NCBI GenBank assembly: GCA_965222175.1
Contig: OZ244938.1
Coordinates: 1,798,001 to 1,862,000 of the forward strand
Length of the DNA: 64,000 nt
From: NORP240 sp965222175
Lineage (GTDB): Bacteria; Pseudomonadota; Gammaproteobacteria; Pseudomonadales; Pseudohongiellaceae
Direction: 5' to 3'
A program made the translations under genes and the position numbers. The notes beneath the pieces were generated by a model. It ran no database searches and was not told the DNA's origin. It saw only the letters and a list, made by a program, of their open reading frames with translations. Below, one piece after another: positions 1-9,831 of the stretch. Positions within the stretch are counted from its first letter, which is position 1; every line of letters begins with the position of its first letter.

Positions 1-1
1 G

Positions 2-1174
2 CATGTGACAATTCTCGGCTCTACCGGTTCCATCGGTGAAAGCACTCTGGATGTTATCGCCCGGCACCGGGGTTATGACGTGTTTGCACTCACTGCATTG
101 CGCAACATCGGCCTGTTACTGACCCAGATCCGGCAGTTCTCCCCGCGGTTCGTCGTGGTCGTGGAAGAAGAACAGGCTGACCTGCTGCGGGAACAACTGG
201 GGGACAGTGATACGGAGGTCCTGGCCGGCGCCGCGTCGCTGGAAATGGTTGCCGCGCACGAAGACGTTGATACGGTGATGGCGGCCATCGTTGGCGCCGC
301 GGGACTCAACGCAACGCTGGCAGCGGTCAGGGCCGGCAAGAAAGTCCTGCTGGCCAACAAGGAATCGCTGGTCATGGCAGGCGACCTGTTCATGGACAGT
401 GTCAGGGGCAATGGTGCCAGGCTGTTGCCTATAGACAGCGAACACAATGCCATTTTTCAGTGTCTGCCACCGGCCCTGAAGGGGGAAACGGTAAGCGGCA
501 AGCAGGGCGTTCGCAGAGTTCTTCTGACGGCTTCCGGCGGACCGTTCCTGGATACCCCGGCCAGGGAACTCGCCGATGTCACCCCGGAGCAGGCCTGTCG
601 ACATCCGCGCTGGGACATGGGGCGAAAAATCTCCGTTGATTCCGCCACCCTGATGAACAAGGGACTGGAGTTCATTGAGGCCTGTTACCTGTTCGACCTG
701 GCTGCTGAACAGCTGGAGGTGGTCATTCATCCCCAGAGCATCGTTCACTCCATGGTCGAATATGAGGATGGGTCGGTTGTCGCGCAACTTGCCAGTCCGG
801 ACATGCGAATTCCCATCGCCCATGGCCTGGCCTGGCCGGAACGCATGGATTCCGGCGCCTCCCGCCTCGATCTGACCGCCGAGGCGCCGCTGGAATTCAG
901 AAAACCCGATCTGCACAGGTTTCCCTGTTTGAAACTGGGCATCGAAGCCGCCCGGGCCGGTGGTACGGCCCCGGCGATTCTCAATGCCGCCAATGAAGTC
1001 GCCGTGGATGGTTTTCTCAATAATCGCCTGGGTTTCCACCAGATTCATCGGGTAATAGAAGAGGTTATGTCGAAAATACCTTGTGGAGCCGCGACAAGTC
1101 TCGATATCATCCACGGCGAGGATGCACACGCTCGAAATCTGGCTAATGAACTGATTTTACAGGTGAATTGCTGA
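2..1174 (+). CDS. dxr: 1-deoxy-D-xylulose 5-phosphate reductoisomerase (5' end truncated by the window edge)
   Basis: DXR converts DXP to MEP with NADPH and a divalent metal, the committed step of the MEP isoprenoid pathway in the cytosol. The visible protein opens directly on the NADPH-binding GSTGSIG loop. A few N-terminal residues that normally precede it are missing and the frame is open to base 2, so the start lies before the window. Visible motifs are ANKES near residue 118, the metal-binding IDSEHNAIFQ near 143, ASGGPF near 176 and RWDMGRKISVDSATLMNKG near 202. About 390 residues fits the family. rseP follows after 54 bp, as in many gammaproteobacteria. Confidence 0.97.
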   Translation, partial: HVTILGSTGSIGESTLDVIARHRGYDVFALTALRNIGLLLTQIRQFSPRFVVVVEEEQADLLREQLGDSDTEVLAGAASLEMVAAHEDVDTVMAAIVGAAGLNATLAAVRAGKKVLLANKESLVMAGDLFMDSVRGNGARLLPIDSEHNAIFQCLPPALKGETVSGKQGVRRVLLTASGGPFLDTPARELADVTPEQACRHPRWDMGRKISVDSATLMNKGLEFIEACYLFDLAAEQLEVVIHPQSIVHSMVEYEDGSVVAQLASPDMRIPIAHGLAWPERMDSGASRLDLTAEAPLEFRKPDLHRFPCLKLGIEAARAGGTAPAILNAANEVAVDGFLNNRLGFHQIHRVIEEVMSKIPCGAATSLDIIHGEDAHARNLANELILQVNC

Positions 1175-1228
1175 TTTTTTGCAAATTTCGGCGACTCTGA
1201 CTGAGACCCTGACTGATAGGTTAACTGT

Positions 1229-2620
1229 ATGCTGCCAACCCTGATTATCAACATCCTGGCGCTGATCGTGACGCTGGGCATCCTGGTCACTTTTCATGAG
1301 TTCGGCCATTTCTGGGTCGCCCGGCGATGCGGCGTCAAGGTGCTGCGTTTCTCGGTGGGGTTCGGTAAACCTTTCAAATCCTGGATCGGGAAGGATGGCG
1401 TGGAATACGCGATTGCGCCTATTCCCCTTGGCGGCTATGTCAAAATGCTGGGCCAGGAGGACACGGCGGTAGCGCAACCCGGCGACATTCCGGCCGGACA
1501 GCGCGAGGAGTCGTTTGCTTTCAAACCGCTGTGGCAACGCATGGCCATTGTCGCGGCTGGCCCGATTGCCAATTTCATCCTGGCGGCCGTGGTTTTCTGG
1601 ATAATCAACATCAGCTATGGCGTCAATGGCGTGGCGCCAGTGGTACACAGTATCGTCGAAGACAGCAGGGCAGAGCAGGCCGGCCTGCAGCCAGGGGATG
1701 AAATTATCGCCGTGGACGGTGCCCAGACCACGATGTGGCAGCAGGTCACCATGAAGCTGCTGGAGCGGCTCGGGGAATCCGGCGACATCGAAATGACGGT
1801 GGTACCGGCAAGCGCATTGGGAACAGAAACTGTAAGGATTCCCATCGACGACTGGCTGGCGGATCAGACTGCACCGGACCCGCTATATTCCCTGGGCATT
1901 GTCCAGTTTGATCTGCCACCGGAAATCGCATCGGTCATCTCCGGCGGCAGAGCGGAGGCAGCCGGGCTGCAGCCTGGTGATGAAATTATCAGCGCCAATG
2001 GTCAGCAGGTCAGAGGCTGGTCTCATTGGGTGGAGATCGTCAGGGCCAGCCCGGAACTCGATATCGATGTTGTTGTCCAACGGGGTGGTGAAGCAGTCGA
2101 CCTGGTGATTCGCCCCGAACGGACCCCGATCAGCGACGAACTGGTCATTGGTACCATCGGCGCTTCTGTCGTGGAAAGATCGCTGGCGGATCTACTGCCG
2201 GCAGACCGACAGCGTCGCGTGGAATTCAATGTTGTTTCGGCTGTTGTGCCGGCTCTGCAGGAAACCTGGGACAAGTCCCTGTTCGTGCTGGATTCGGTGA
2301 AAAAAATGGTGGTGGGGCTGATATCGGTCAAGAATATCAATGGCCCCATTACCATCGCCCAGGTGGCCGGAGAAACCGCCAGTTACGGGCTGGACGTGTA
2401 TCTTGGCTTCCTGGCGATCCTGAGTATTTCGCTGGGTGTTCTCAATCTCCTGCCGATACCGGTGCTGGATGGTGGTCATCTGCTGTATTACGCAATCGAA
2501 GGAATCACGCGCAGGCCTGTTCCGGAAAAAATACAGGAACTGGGATTGCAATTGGGACTGCTGCTGATTTCGGGAATAATGGTTCTGGCAATTTATAACG
2601 ACGTCAGTCGGCTGCTCTAA
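1229..2620 (+). CDS. rseP: RseP site-2 intramembrane zinc protease
   Basis: RseP cleaves the anti-sigma factor RseA inside the inner membrane, after DegS, to release sigma-E, and clears remnant signal peptides. The 463-residue protein has the zinc motif HEFGH at residues 23-27 in its first membrane helix, two tandem PDZ domains (about 115-190 and 205-290, each with a GLQPGDEI motif), and the C-terminal LDGG metal motif near 410 between two further helices. Length and order match the family (about 450 residues). It lies just upstream of bamA, a classic envelope-stress neighbourhood. Confidence 0.97.
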   Translation: MLPTLIINILALIVTLGILVTFHEFGHFWVARRCGVKVLRFSVGFGKPFKSWIGKDGVEYAIAPIPLGGYVKMLGQEDTAVAQPGDIPAGQREESFAFKPLWQRMAIVAAGPIANFILAAVVFWIINISYGVNGVAPVVHSIVEDSRAEQAGLQPGDEIIAVDGAQTTMWQQVTMKLLERLGESGDIEMTVVPASALGTETVRIPIDDWLADQTAPDPLYSLGIVQFDLPPEIASVISGGRAEAAGLQPGDEIISANGQQVRGWSHWVEIVRASPELDIDVVVQRGGEAVDLVIRPERTPISDELVIGTIGASVVERSLADLLPADRQRRVEFNVVSAVVPALQETWDKSLFVLDSVKKMVVGLISVKNINGPITIAQVAGETASYGLDVYLGFLAILSISLGVLNLLPIPVLDGGHLLYYAIEGITRRPVPEKIQELGLQLGLLLISGIMVLAIYNDVSRLL

Positions 2621-2699
2621 ACCTGTTCACCCGCAGTTGCGGTGACTGACATACCCGCCATTGTTGTTGCCTAGCACAAACTTGAGTACGAATTTGATA

Positions 2700-5354
2700 A
2701 TGAAAAGATTTTGTCTTGGTGTTCTATTGGCTATAGGAATAGCCAATTCGTCTTACGGACAGAGCTTTACAATTGCTGACATCATCATCGATGGTTACCA
2801 GCGGGTATCACCCGGGGTTATTTACGGACTGCTGCCTGTGGGAATTGGCGATGAAGTGACTCCGGATGTGGCAGCGGACATCATCAGGGCGTTATCGGAT
2901 TCGGGTTACTTCGAGGACATTGAAGTATTGCGAGACGGTAATCTCCTGGTCATCAGTATCCTGGAACGTCCCTCGGTGGCGGAAATAAACATCGAGGGCA
3001 ACAGCGTTCTGGAAACCGACCAGATTATCGAAAACATGGCCGGCGCGGAGATAGCAGAAGGTCAGATTTTCACCCGGTCCACGCTCGAAGCCATCCGGCA
3101 GGGGATACAGGACGTTTATGCGTCGCGGGGTCGTTACGGCGCAACCGTGGAGATCGGTGTGGAAGAGTTGCCCCGAAATCGGGTGGCCATCAACCTGGAT
3201 ATCAATGAAGGTGAAGAAAGCAGGATTCAACACATCAATATCGTCGGCAACAACGCCTTCGAGGATGAAGAACTGCTGAATCTGTTTCAACAGGGTACCA
3301 GGCCCTGGTACATGTTTCTCAGTCGCCGCGATCGCTATTCCCGGGAACAGTTTTCCGGTGACCTGGAACGGCTGGAATCCTACTACCTGGACAATGGCTA
3401 TGTCGAATTCAATGTCGATTCCACGCCTATTTCCATCACCCCGGACAAGGAAGAAATCTACATAACCGTCAACATTACCGAAGGCCCGCAGTATGTCATC
3501 AACGAGGTTGACCTGGCCGGTGACCTGGTGGATGCGGAAGCCCTGTTGCGTGCCGCTATCTTTGTCCGACCGGACCAGATTTATTCGCAGGCGCTGGTCA
3601 CCGGAACCGAGGAAATCATGGTGCAGTTTCTCGGTAACCTGGGCTACGCCTTCGCGGAAGCAACCGGAGTTCCGGAAATCAACGAGGGCGAGAATACCGT
3701 TGATGTGACATTTTTTATTGACCCCGGGAACAGAACCTACGTCAATCGCATCAACTTCAGTGGCAATCTGTCGACGGCCGACGACGTATTACGCCGGGAA
3801 ATGCGGCAGTTTGAAAGTGCGCCGGCCTCCAGTCAGCAGATCGAGCAATCCAAGGTCAGGCTGGAACGGCTGGGGTATTTTGAAACCGTGGAAGTCGAGA
3901 CCGTGGAGGTGCCGGGCACGGAAGACCAGATAGACGTCAACTACCAGGTGGTTGAGCAGAACTTCGGATCAATCAATTTTTCCGTGGGTGGTGGCGCCGG
4001 CAACTTTTTTATCAGTGCCGGCCTGCAGGCACAGAACTTCCTGGGTACCGGCAAGACTATCGGCTTTGGACTGAATCGCAGCCGGTTTACCAAGAGTCTC
4101 AATATCCAGTACCTGGATCCCTATTTTACTCCGGACGGTGTCAGCCGGGGTTTCAACGTTTTCGCCCGGGAAGTGGATTCGCCTTTCAATATTTCAAGTT
4201 TCAACACAACTTCCTACGGTGCCGGCTTCAATTTCAGCTACCCCATGAGCGAAGTGGAGGCCATTGGTTTTGACATTGGCTATTCCCATACCGAATTGAG
4301 TTCGGGCAGCGGTTCAGTGCAGGAGATTCAGGCGTCGCCGATTTTTTTCGAGGGTATTAACAAGTACCTGATATCCCCGGCCAACTCCAATCCCTGGCAG
4401 GGGCCGGTCACCGACGCGGTGTTTGGCGACGTCAGGGATTTGCCCGATTTTGCCCTGCAGAGATTTCCTGAACCCGGTTTCATCGACCGCAACGGCGACA
4501 CCTTCGATAACTTCACCGTCACCGGCACCTGGTTCCGCAATACCCTGAACCGTGGTCAGCTGCCTAACGATGGGGCATTGCACAGCGTGGGTATAGAGCT
4601 TAGCCTGCCCGGCAGTGACCTTGAGTACGCCACCATCAATTACCAGGGACAGATGTACTGGCCGTTGACAGACAATCGCGAGTGGGTGATTGCCGCCCGC
4701 TACAACCTGGGTTATGGATTCGGTTACGGCAAATCCGAAGAAATGCCGTTTTTCAATCACTTCTTCGCTGGCGGTATCACCGCCCAGGGTGTGGTGCGCG
4801 GATTTGATGAAAACAGCCTGGGTCCCCAGAGCACCCCGGGGCGGGGCTACATTATCCAGCCGGTGGTATCGGCGCTGGAGAAAGATGAAAACGGCGAGAT
4901 AATTCAGGATTTCGAAGGTTTTGCCACGGTGGCGAGACAGGAACTGGCCTACCAGACCAGCACCGTCACCGATGAGTTTGGTAACGAGGAACTGGTGCTG
5001 GCGGTGCAACAGTTCTTTCTTGATGACGACTTCGACAGCTTCGGTGGCAATATCCTTACCACGGGAACCCTGGAGCTGCTGTTTCCCCTGCCTTTCGTGC
5101 CAAATCGGAATCAGATCCGGTCTTCTTTCTTCATTGATGGCGGTAACGTGTTTTCCAGCAACTGTACCGAGACACAGAGACAGTTCCGCAACTGCAGTGA
5201 TTTCGACGCCGGGGAGCTGCGATTTGCCGCCGGCATCGGTATTACCTACCTGTCGCCTTTCGGCCCGTTGACCTTCTACCTGGCAACGCCGCTGAAAGAG
5301 GGAGAAAACGACGATACGAAGACTTTTGACTTTACCATCGGTACCGGTTTCTAG
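2700..5354 (+). CDS. bamA: BamA outer membrane protein assembly factor
   Basis: BamA is the core of the BAM complex, which inserts beta-barrel proteins into the outer membrane. The ATG at 2700 is chosen because it begins a typical signal peptide (MKRF, hydrophobic core, cleavage near SYGQS). An in-frame TTG at 2661 would add 13 non-signal residues. Five POTRA repeats fill roughly residues 20-420 and a 16-strand barrel follows. The conserved VRGF of loop 6 is visible, and the last residue is Phe as required by the beta-signal. At 884 residues it is longer than the E. coli protein (810), with extra sequence in the extracellular loops, notably after VRGF. Confidence 0.97.
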   Translation: MKRFCLGVLLAIGIANSSYGQSFTIADIIIDGYQRVSPGVIYGLLPVGIGDEVTPDVAADIIRALSDSGYFEDIEVLRDGNLLVISILERPSVAEINIEGNSVLETDQIIENMAGAEIAEGQIFTRSTLEAIRQGIQDVYASRGRYGATVEIGVEELPRNRVAINLDINEGEESRIQHINIVGNNAFEDEELLNLFQQGTRPWYMFLSRRDRYSREQFSGDLERLESYYLDNGYVEFNVDSTPISITPDKEEIYITVNITEGPQYVINEVDLAGDLVDAEALLRAAIFVRPDQIYSQALVTGTEEIMVQFLGNLGYAFAEATGVPEINEGENTVDVTFFIDPGNRTYVNRINFSGNLSTADDVLRREMRQFESAPASSQQIEQSKVRLERLGYFETVEVETVEVPGTEDQIDVNYQVVEQNFGSINFSVGGGAGNFFISAGLQAQNFLGTGKTIGFGLNRSRFTKSLNIQYLDPYFTPDGVSRGFNVFAREVDSPFNISSFNTTSYGAGFNFSYPMSEVEAIGFDIGYSHTELSSGSGSVQEIQASPIFFEGINKYLISPANSNPWQGPVTDAVFGDVRDLPDFALQRFPEPGFIDRNGDTFDNFTVTGTWFRNTLNRGQLPNDGALHSVGIELSLPGSDLEYATINYQGQMYWPLTDNREWVIAARYNLGYGFGYGKSEEMPFFNHFFAGGITAQGVVRGFDENSLGPQSTPGRGYIIQPVVSALEKDENGEIIQDFEGFATVARQELAYQTSTVTDEFGNEELVLAVQQFFLDDDFDSFGGNILTTGTLELLFPLPFVPNRNQIRSSFFIDGGNVFSSNCTETQRQFRNCSDFDAGELRFAAGIGITYLSPFGPLTFYLATPLKEGENDDTKTFDFTIGTGF

Positions 5355-5729
5355 CTGGTTAACGTAAAATCACCGGGTGTAAACAGCCGATTCCCGGCAA
5401 GTGTCAGCCCGGTGATTGTCGCCCGGGTGGCAAATTTAATGGATTTGCCGATCAAAACCGGGCACACTCGCCTGAATTTGCAGGATAAACGGCGTCTGCC
5501 TGTGGCTTCAGGCTGACACAGGCCTGAAATCCAGGATAGACCGGAACAGAGGTTCCCTAACAGCTGACTGGCAGAAAAACTAGAGAGACTGGCGGGAAAC
5601 CAGGCATATCGCTGGCCAGATGCTGCCTCGTCTACAGCGGCCTGAACAGAATTTCGGCGATCCCGCGAAAATTTACTGAAATCAAGTGCCAAATGCCCGC
5701 GTGGGCATTGTTTTTATTGGAGACTTAAC
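5355..5729. other. 375-bp intergenic region between bamA and skp with an inverted repeat
   Basis: No convincing coding frame is visible. A perfect 10-bp inverted repeat (AATCACCGGG at 5368-5377, CCCGGTGATT at 5408-5417) encloses a 30-base loop. It lacks a T-run, so it does not look like an intrinsic terminator. The region probably holds the leader and promoter of skp-lpxD-fabZ-lpxA-lpxB, but no promoter is clear enough to call. Confidence 0.45.
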
Positions 5730-6242
5730 GTGAAAAAATATAAATTTCTGATGCTGCTTGCAGGCGTTTTCATGGCCCCGGGTATCGTGCTCGCCCAGGA
5801 TACGAAAATCGGCATCATCAACCTGGAACAGGCATTGTTCAATTCGGAGGCCGCGCGGGTGGTTCAGGAAGAACTGCAGGCGGAATTTTCCAGTGATGAG
5901 CGGCGAGCCCAGACTTTGCAGGAAGAACTGATTGGCCTGCAACAGCGATTTCAGCAGGATGAGGCCATCATGAGCGAGTCGGAAAAACGCCAGCTGAATG
6001 CCGACGCGCAGGAGAAACAGCTGCAGCTGCAATTGATATCCGAGCGGGTTCAGCAGGCATTGCAGGAAAAGAATCAGCAATTTATCGAGAGCATGCGTCA
6101 GACCTTGAGTGCCGCCATCACCGAAGTCGTTGCTGAAGGTGGTTACGATCTCATTCTCAATGCCACCGGCGTAGCCTATGCCGATCCAGTGCTGGACATC
6201 ACGCCCAAAGTCACTGCGAAAATCAACGAGATGGGCCAGTAG
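5730..6242 (+). CDS. skp: Skp/OmpH periplasmic chaperone
   Basis: Skp holds unfolded outer membrane proteins in the periplasm on their way to BamA. The 170-residue protein starts at GTG 5730, with TTGGAGA about 8 bases upstream. It has a signal peptide (MKKYKF, hydrophobic stretch, cleavage near VLAQD), then the short beta segment GIINLEQALFNSE and a long charged Q/E-rich coiled coil from about residue 45 to 130. This is the OmpH fold, made of tentacle helices on a small beta body. Its place between bamA and lpxD is the standard one. Confidence 0.95.
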   Translation: MKKYKFLMLLAGVFMAPGIVLAQDTKIGIINLEQALFNSEAARVVQEELQAEFSSDERRAQTLQEELIGLQQRFQQDEAIMSESEKRQLNADAQEKQLQLQLISERVQQALQEKNQQFIESMRQTLSAAITEVVAEGGYDLILNATGVAYADPVLDITPKVTAKINEMGQ

Positions 6243-6271
6243 ATTGACAGACGGCTTCGGGTTCGAGCCAG

Positions 6272-7294
6272 GTGAGCGACGAAATAAGTTATACACTTGG
6301 CAACCTCGCCGAGATACTTGATGTTGAGCTGGATGGCGACGGCGACTGCCTGATCAACGGTTTGGCAACGTTGTCAGGCGCGACAGCCGGAAAGCTGGGA
6401 TTTCTGAGTAATCCCGCCTATGTGAATCAACTCGCCGGCAGCAGGGCGTCCGCCGTAATTCTTGATCGACGTTTTGCTGCCTCTTGCCCGGTAAACAAGC
6501 TGATCTCACCGGCACCCTACGTTACCTTCGCCCGGGCCACTCAGTTATTTGACAACTCGCCCGATCCGCATTGGACCGTACATCCTTCCGCATCAATCCA
6601 CGCCAGCGTCGAGCAACCCGCGAATCTGTCCATCGGTGCCTTTGCCGTGATCGAGGAAGGCGTGGTGCTGGGCAACGATTGCGTGATCGGACCGGGCACC
6701 CGGGTCGGCAGAAATACGCGAATCGGTGATGGTTGCCGGTTGCACGGCAATGTCACCCTCTACCACGCGGTTGAGCTTGGCGACAACGTCATAGTCCACG
6801 CAGGAGCAGTAATCGGTGCGGACGGGTTTGGATTTGCATTCGACGGTGAACAGTCGATAAAGATTCATCAGCTTGGCAGTGTCCGCGTGGGCGATGATGT
6901 TGAAATCGGTGCCGGCACCACTATAGATCGTGGTGCGATAGAAGACACGGTTATTGAACAGGGAGTAAAGATAGATAACCAGGTCCAGATTGGTCATAAC
7001 TGCCGAATAGGCGCCCACACGGTAATATGTGGATGTACGGCGATTGCCGGCAGTGCCACGATTGGCAGACATTGCGTACTTGGCGGTGCTTCGGGTGTGG
7101 TCGGGCATATCCACATAGCGGATCGTGTCAGGGTTGGCGCAATGTCCCTGGTCAGCCAGAGCATCTCGGAAGCTGGAGATTATTCTTCCGGTACCGGGAT
7201 GTTAAAATCCGCCAGATGGCGACGCAATGCGGTGCGTTTCAATCAACTGGACAGTATTGCAAAGCGATTAAAAAAGCTGGAAGACAGGGACTAG
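6272..7294 (+). CDS. lpxD: UDP-3-O-acylglucosamine N-acyltransferase LpxD
   Basis: LpxD adds the N-linked hydroxyacyl chain to UDP-3-O-acyl-glucosamine, the third step of lipid A synthesis. The 340-residue protein (E. coli 341) has an N-terminal uridine-binding domain (to about residue 100), then many hexapeptide repeats of a left-handed beta helix. The catalytic histidine is expected in VQIGHN near residue 240. A C-terminal helix ends in KRLKKLEDRD. The start is GTG 6272. fabZ follows after 35 bp. Confidence 0.96.
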   Translation: MSDEISYTLGNLAEILDVELDGDGDCLINGLATLSGATAGKLGFLSNPAYVNQLAGSRASAVILDRRFAASCPVNKLISPAPYVTFARATQLFDNSPDPHWTVHPSASIHASVEQPANLSIGAFAVIEEGVVLGNDCVIGPGTRVGRNTRIGDGCRLHGNVTLYHAVELGDNVIVHAGAVIGADGFGFAFDGEQSIKIHQLGSVRVGDDVEIGAGTTIDRGAIEDTVIEQGVKIDNQVQIGHNCRIGAHTVICGCTAIAGSATIGRHCVLGGASGVVGHIHIADRVRVGAMSLVSQSISEAGDYSSGTGMLKSARWRRNAVRFNQLDSIAKRLKKLEDRD

Positions 7295-7329
7295 CAGGCT
7301 GGTATCGGACGATTTGAGGAAAAGTCTTT

Positions 7330-7779
7330 ATGAAAATGAGTATCGAGGAAATCAAGGAATACCTGCCGCAGCGCTACCCATTCCTGCTGGTTGACAGAAT
7401 TGTAGACATTGACCTTGGCAAATCGATTATTGGCTACAAGAACGTATCGGTAAACGAGCCGTTCTTCGTTGGTCACTTCCCCCACGAACCGATCATGCCC
7501 GGGGTATTGATTATCGAGGCCCTTGCCCAGGTTGCCGGTGTACTTGGATTCAAGAGCCAGGAAAAAAAACCCAAGGATGGCTACCTTTACTATTTTGTGG
7601 GCGCCGACAACGTCAGGCTGCGCAGGCCGGTGGTTCCGGGAGACAGGCTGATGCTGATGGCCGAGATAGATACGGCAAGGAAAGGGATATACAAGTTTCA
7701 CTGCAAGGCTACCGTTGACGACCAACTGGTCACAACCATGAATATCATGTGCGCGGAAAGGAAGGTTCAGGTTGATTGA
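7330..7779 (+). CDS. fabZ: 3-hydroxyacyl-ACP dehydratase FabZ
   Basis: FabZ dehydrates 3-hydroxyacyl-ACP in fatty acid elongation and competes with lipid A synthesis for 3-hydroxymyristoyl-ACP. The 149-residue hot-dog-fold protein carries the catalytic signature HFPHEPIMPG with His near residue 49 and the Glu of IIEALAQ near 63. AGGAAA lies upstream of ATG 7330. Its 3' end overlaps lpxA by 8 bases, so the two are probably translationally coupled. Confidence 0.97.
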   Translation: MKMSIEEIKEYLPQRYPFLLVDRIVDIDLGKSIIGYKNVSVNEPFFVGHFPHEPIMPGVLIIEALAQVAGVLGFKSQEKKPKDGYLYYFVGADNVRLRRPVVPGDRLMLMAEIDTARKGIYKFHCKATVDDQLVTTMNIMCAERKVQVD

Positions 7780-8542
7780 TCCCAGTGCAAAAATTGATCC
7801 CTCGGCCGAACTGGCTGAAAACGTCACTGTGGGGCCGTGGTCGATCATCGGGCCAAACGTCAGGATAGGCGCAGGCACGAATGTCGCCTCGCATGTCATT
7901 ATTCGACGCAATACTGTGCTGGGGAACAACAACAGGATATTCCAGTTTGCCTCGGTGGGCGAGGACCCGGCGGACAAGAAATTCAAAGGAGAGGAGACCT
8001 GGCTGGAAATTGGCGACGACAACACGTTTCGCGAAGGCGTCACCCTGCACCGCGGGACTGCGGTGGGCGGGGGTGTCACGGCAATCGGCAGTGATAATCT
8101 CCTGATGCCCTATGTCCACGTCGCCCATGACTGCATGGTGGGCAATCATACCGTTTTCGCCAACAATGTCGGGATTTCCGGGCATGTGCAGGTGGCAGAC
8201 TGGGTGATACTTGGAGGCTACGCGGGAGTCAACCAGTTTCTGAAAATCGGTGCACATGCCATGGTGGGTGGCTGTACTCACATTACCAACGATGTGCCGG
8301 CGTACGTGATCGTCAGCGGCAACCCCGCAGCGGTCCGCAGCATCAATGCCATCGGCATGGAGCGTCGGGGTTTCGACAAGAATGCCATCAAGACCATTCG
8401 CGAGGCTTTTAAAGTCATCTACCGGCGTGGACTGAACCTGCAGGAAGCGATAGAAGAACTGGAGATTATGAAAGAACGCTGTGCTGATCTGCAGGTGCTT
8501 ATCGATTCCCTGCAGGCTTCCGAGAAGGGGATACACCGCTGA
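7772..8542 (+). CDS. lpxA: UDP-N-acetylglucosamine acyltransferase LpxA
   Basis: LpxA transfers 3-hydroxyacyl from ACP to UDP-GlcNAc, the first step of lipid A synthesis. The 256-residue protein (E. coli 262) begins at TTG 7772 inside the end of fabZ. This start gives the usual N-terminus (IDPSAKIDPSA), and GGAAAGGA lies just upstream. About ten hexapeptide repeats are followed by a helical C-terminal domain. The catalytic histidine is in VHVAHDC near residue 118. The TTG start inside an overlap suggests coupling to fabZ. Confidence 0.96.
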   Translation: MIDPSAKIDPSAELAENVTVGPWSIIGPNVRIGAGTNVASHVIIRRNTVLGNNNRIFQFASVGEDPADKKFKGEETWLEIGDDNTFREGVTLHRGTAVGGGVTAIGSDNLLMPYVHVAHDCMVGNHTVFANNVGISGHVQVADWVILGGYAGVNQFLKIGAHAMVGGCTHITNDVPAYVIVSGNPAAVRSINAIGMERRGFDKNAIKTIREAFKVIYRRGLNLQEAIEELEIMKERCADLQVLIDSLQASEKGIHR

Positions 8543-8583
8543 TCCCACAGCCGGAGCCGGCCACTTCACAGGACGACAGCCCA

Positions 8584-9732
8584 ATGACTCAGGAGTTACG
8601 CGTTGGCATGATCGCCGGCGAAAAGTCGGGTGACAATCTTGGCGCCGGTTTCATAAAGGAGATGCAAAGGCGTTTCCCCAATGCCAGGTTCGAGGGCATT
8701 GGCGGCCCGGCCATGCAGGAACTGGGGTTTCATAGCCTGTTTCCCATGGACCGGCTGTCGGTAATGGGGTTTATCGAACCACTGGCCCGTCTGCCGGAAC
8801 TGCTGTCAATTGACCGGCAACTCAAGGCGCACTTTGTGCAGAATCCACCTGACGTGTTTGTCGGTATCGACTCGCCAGGCTTCAACACGCGATTTGAAAG
8901 CTACCTGCGCTCCCGTGGTATCAGGACTGTCCACTACGTCAGTCCCAGTGTCTGGGCCTACGGCGAAAAGCGCATTCATAAAATCAAGCGGGCCGTTGAC
9001 CTGATGCTGGTGCTGTTCCCGTTCGAAACAGCGATCTATCAGGTCCACGATGTGCCGGTAACCTGTGTCGGCCATCCACTGGCTGATGACCTTGCCACTG
9101 ACTACGACCAGGCTGCCTCACGATCCGCCTTCGGCATCGAGGATGACAGGATACTGGTCGCCCTGTTACCGGGCAGTCGCATGAACGAGGTTCGACGCCT
9201 GGCACCGGTTTTTTTTGCAGCGGCCAGTCAATGCCTGGCGCCTGGTAAACCACTCAGTTTCGTGGTGCCCTGCGCCAGCCCCGAACTGCGCGCCTACATG
9301 GAAGGCCTGCTTGACTCGGCGGAAGGAAAAAGCCCGTTTCTGTTTATCGATGGCAATTCGCAGAATGCCATCAGGGCAGCGGATTTTGTTTTCCTGGCAT
9401 CGGGTACCGCCACCCTGGAAACGATGTTGCTGAAGAAACCCATGGTGATCTGTTACAAGGTGGCGTCATTGACTTACCTGTTGGCGTCGCGCATGTTGAA
9501 AATCCCCTTCGTCGGACTGCCCAATCTGCTGGCCGGTGAACTGCTGGTACCCGAGTATATCCAGGCCGAGGCCAAGCCCGGTAACCTGGCCCGGGAACTG
9601 CAACGATTCATGGCCAATCCCGAAACCTGGAACAGTCGACTGGCCAGGTTTGAACAGATTCACCGGGAGCTGGCGCGACAGGCAAGCAGCAAGGCCGCCG
9701 ACGCGGTCGCCGGCCTGCTCCGGGCAGGTTGA
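8584..9732 (+). CDS. lpxB: Lipid-A-disaccharide synthase LpxB
   Basis: LpxB joins UDP-2,3-diacylglucosamine to lipid X to form the disaccharide of lipid A at the inner membrane. It is a GT-B fold, GT19-family enzyme. The 382-residue protein matches family length. It opens with MIAGEKSGDNLGA and has the lipid-contact segment MDRLSVMGF near residue 57, SPSVWAYGEKRIHKIK near 121 and the donor-site stretch ASGTATLETML near 269. It follows lpxA after 41 bp, completing the lpxD-fabZ-lpxA-lpxB block. Confidence 0.96.
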   Translation: MTQELRVGMIAGEKSGDNLGAGFIKEMQRRFPNARFEGIGGPAMQELGFHSLFPMDRLSVMGFIEPLARLPELLSIDRQLKAHFVQNPPDVFVGIDSPGFNTRFESYLRSRGIRTVHYVSPSVWAYGEKRIHKIKRAVDLMLVLFPFETAIYQVHDVPVTCVGHPLADDLATDYDQAASRSAFGIEDDRILVALLPGSRMNEVRRLAPVFFAAASQCLAPGKPLSFVVPCASPELRAYMEGLLDSAEGKSPFLFIDGNSQNAIRAADFVFLASGTATLETMLLKKPMVICYKVASLTYLLASRMLKIPFVGLPNLLAGELLVPEYIQAEAKPGNLARELQRFMANPETWNSRLARFEQIHRELARQASSKAADAVAGLLRAG

Positions 9733-9831
9733 AACCTGTCTGCGGATGCCTCAGGACAGGCAGGTAAAATGCCGATTCTCAGTGAGCGCGCCCGGGCGGC
9801 TGTAAAGCGGCTGTAAAAAGGACAATCCGTC

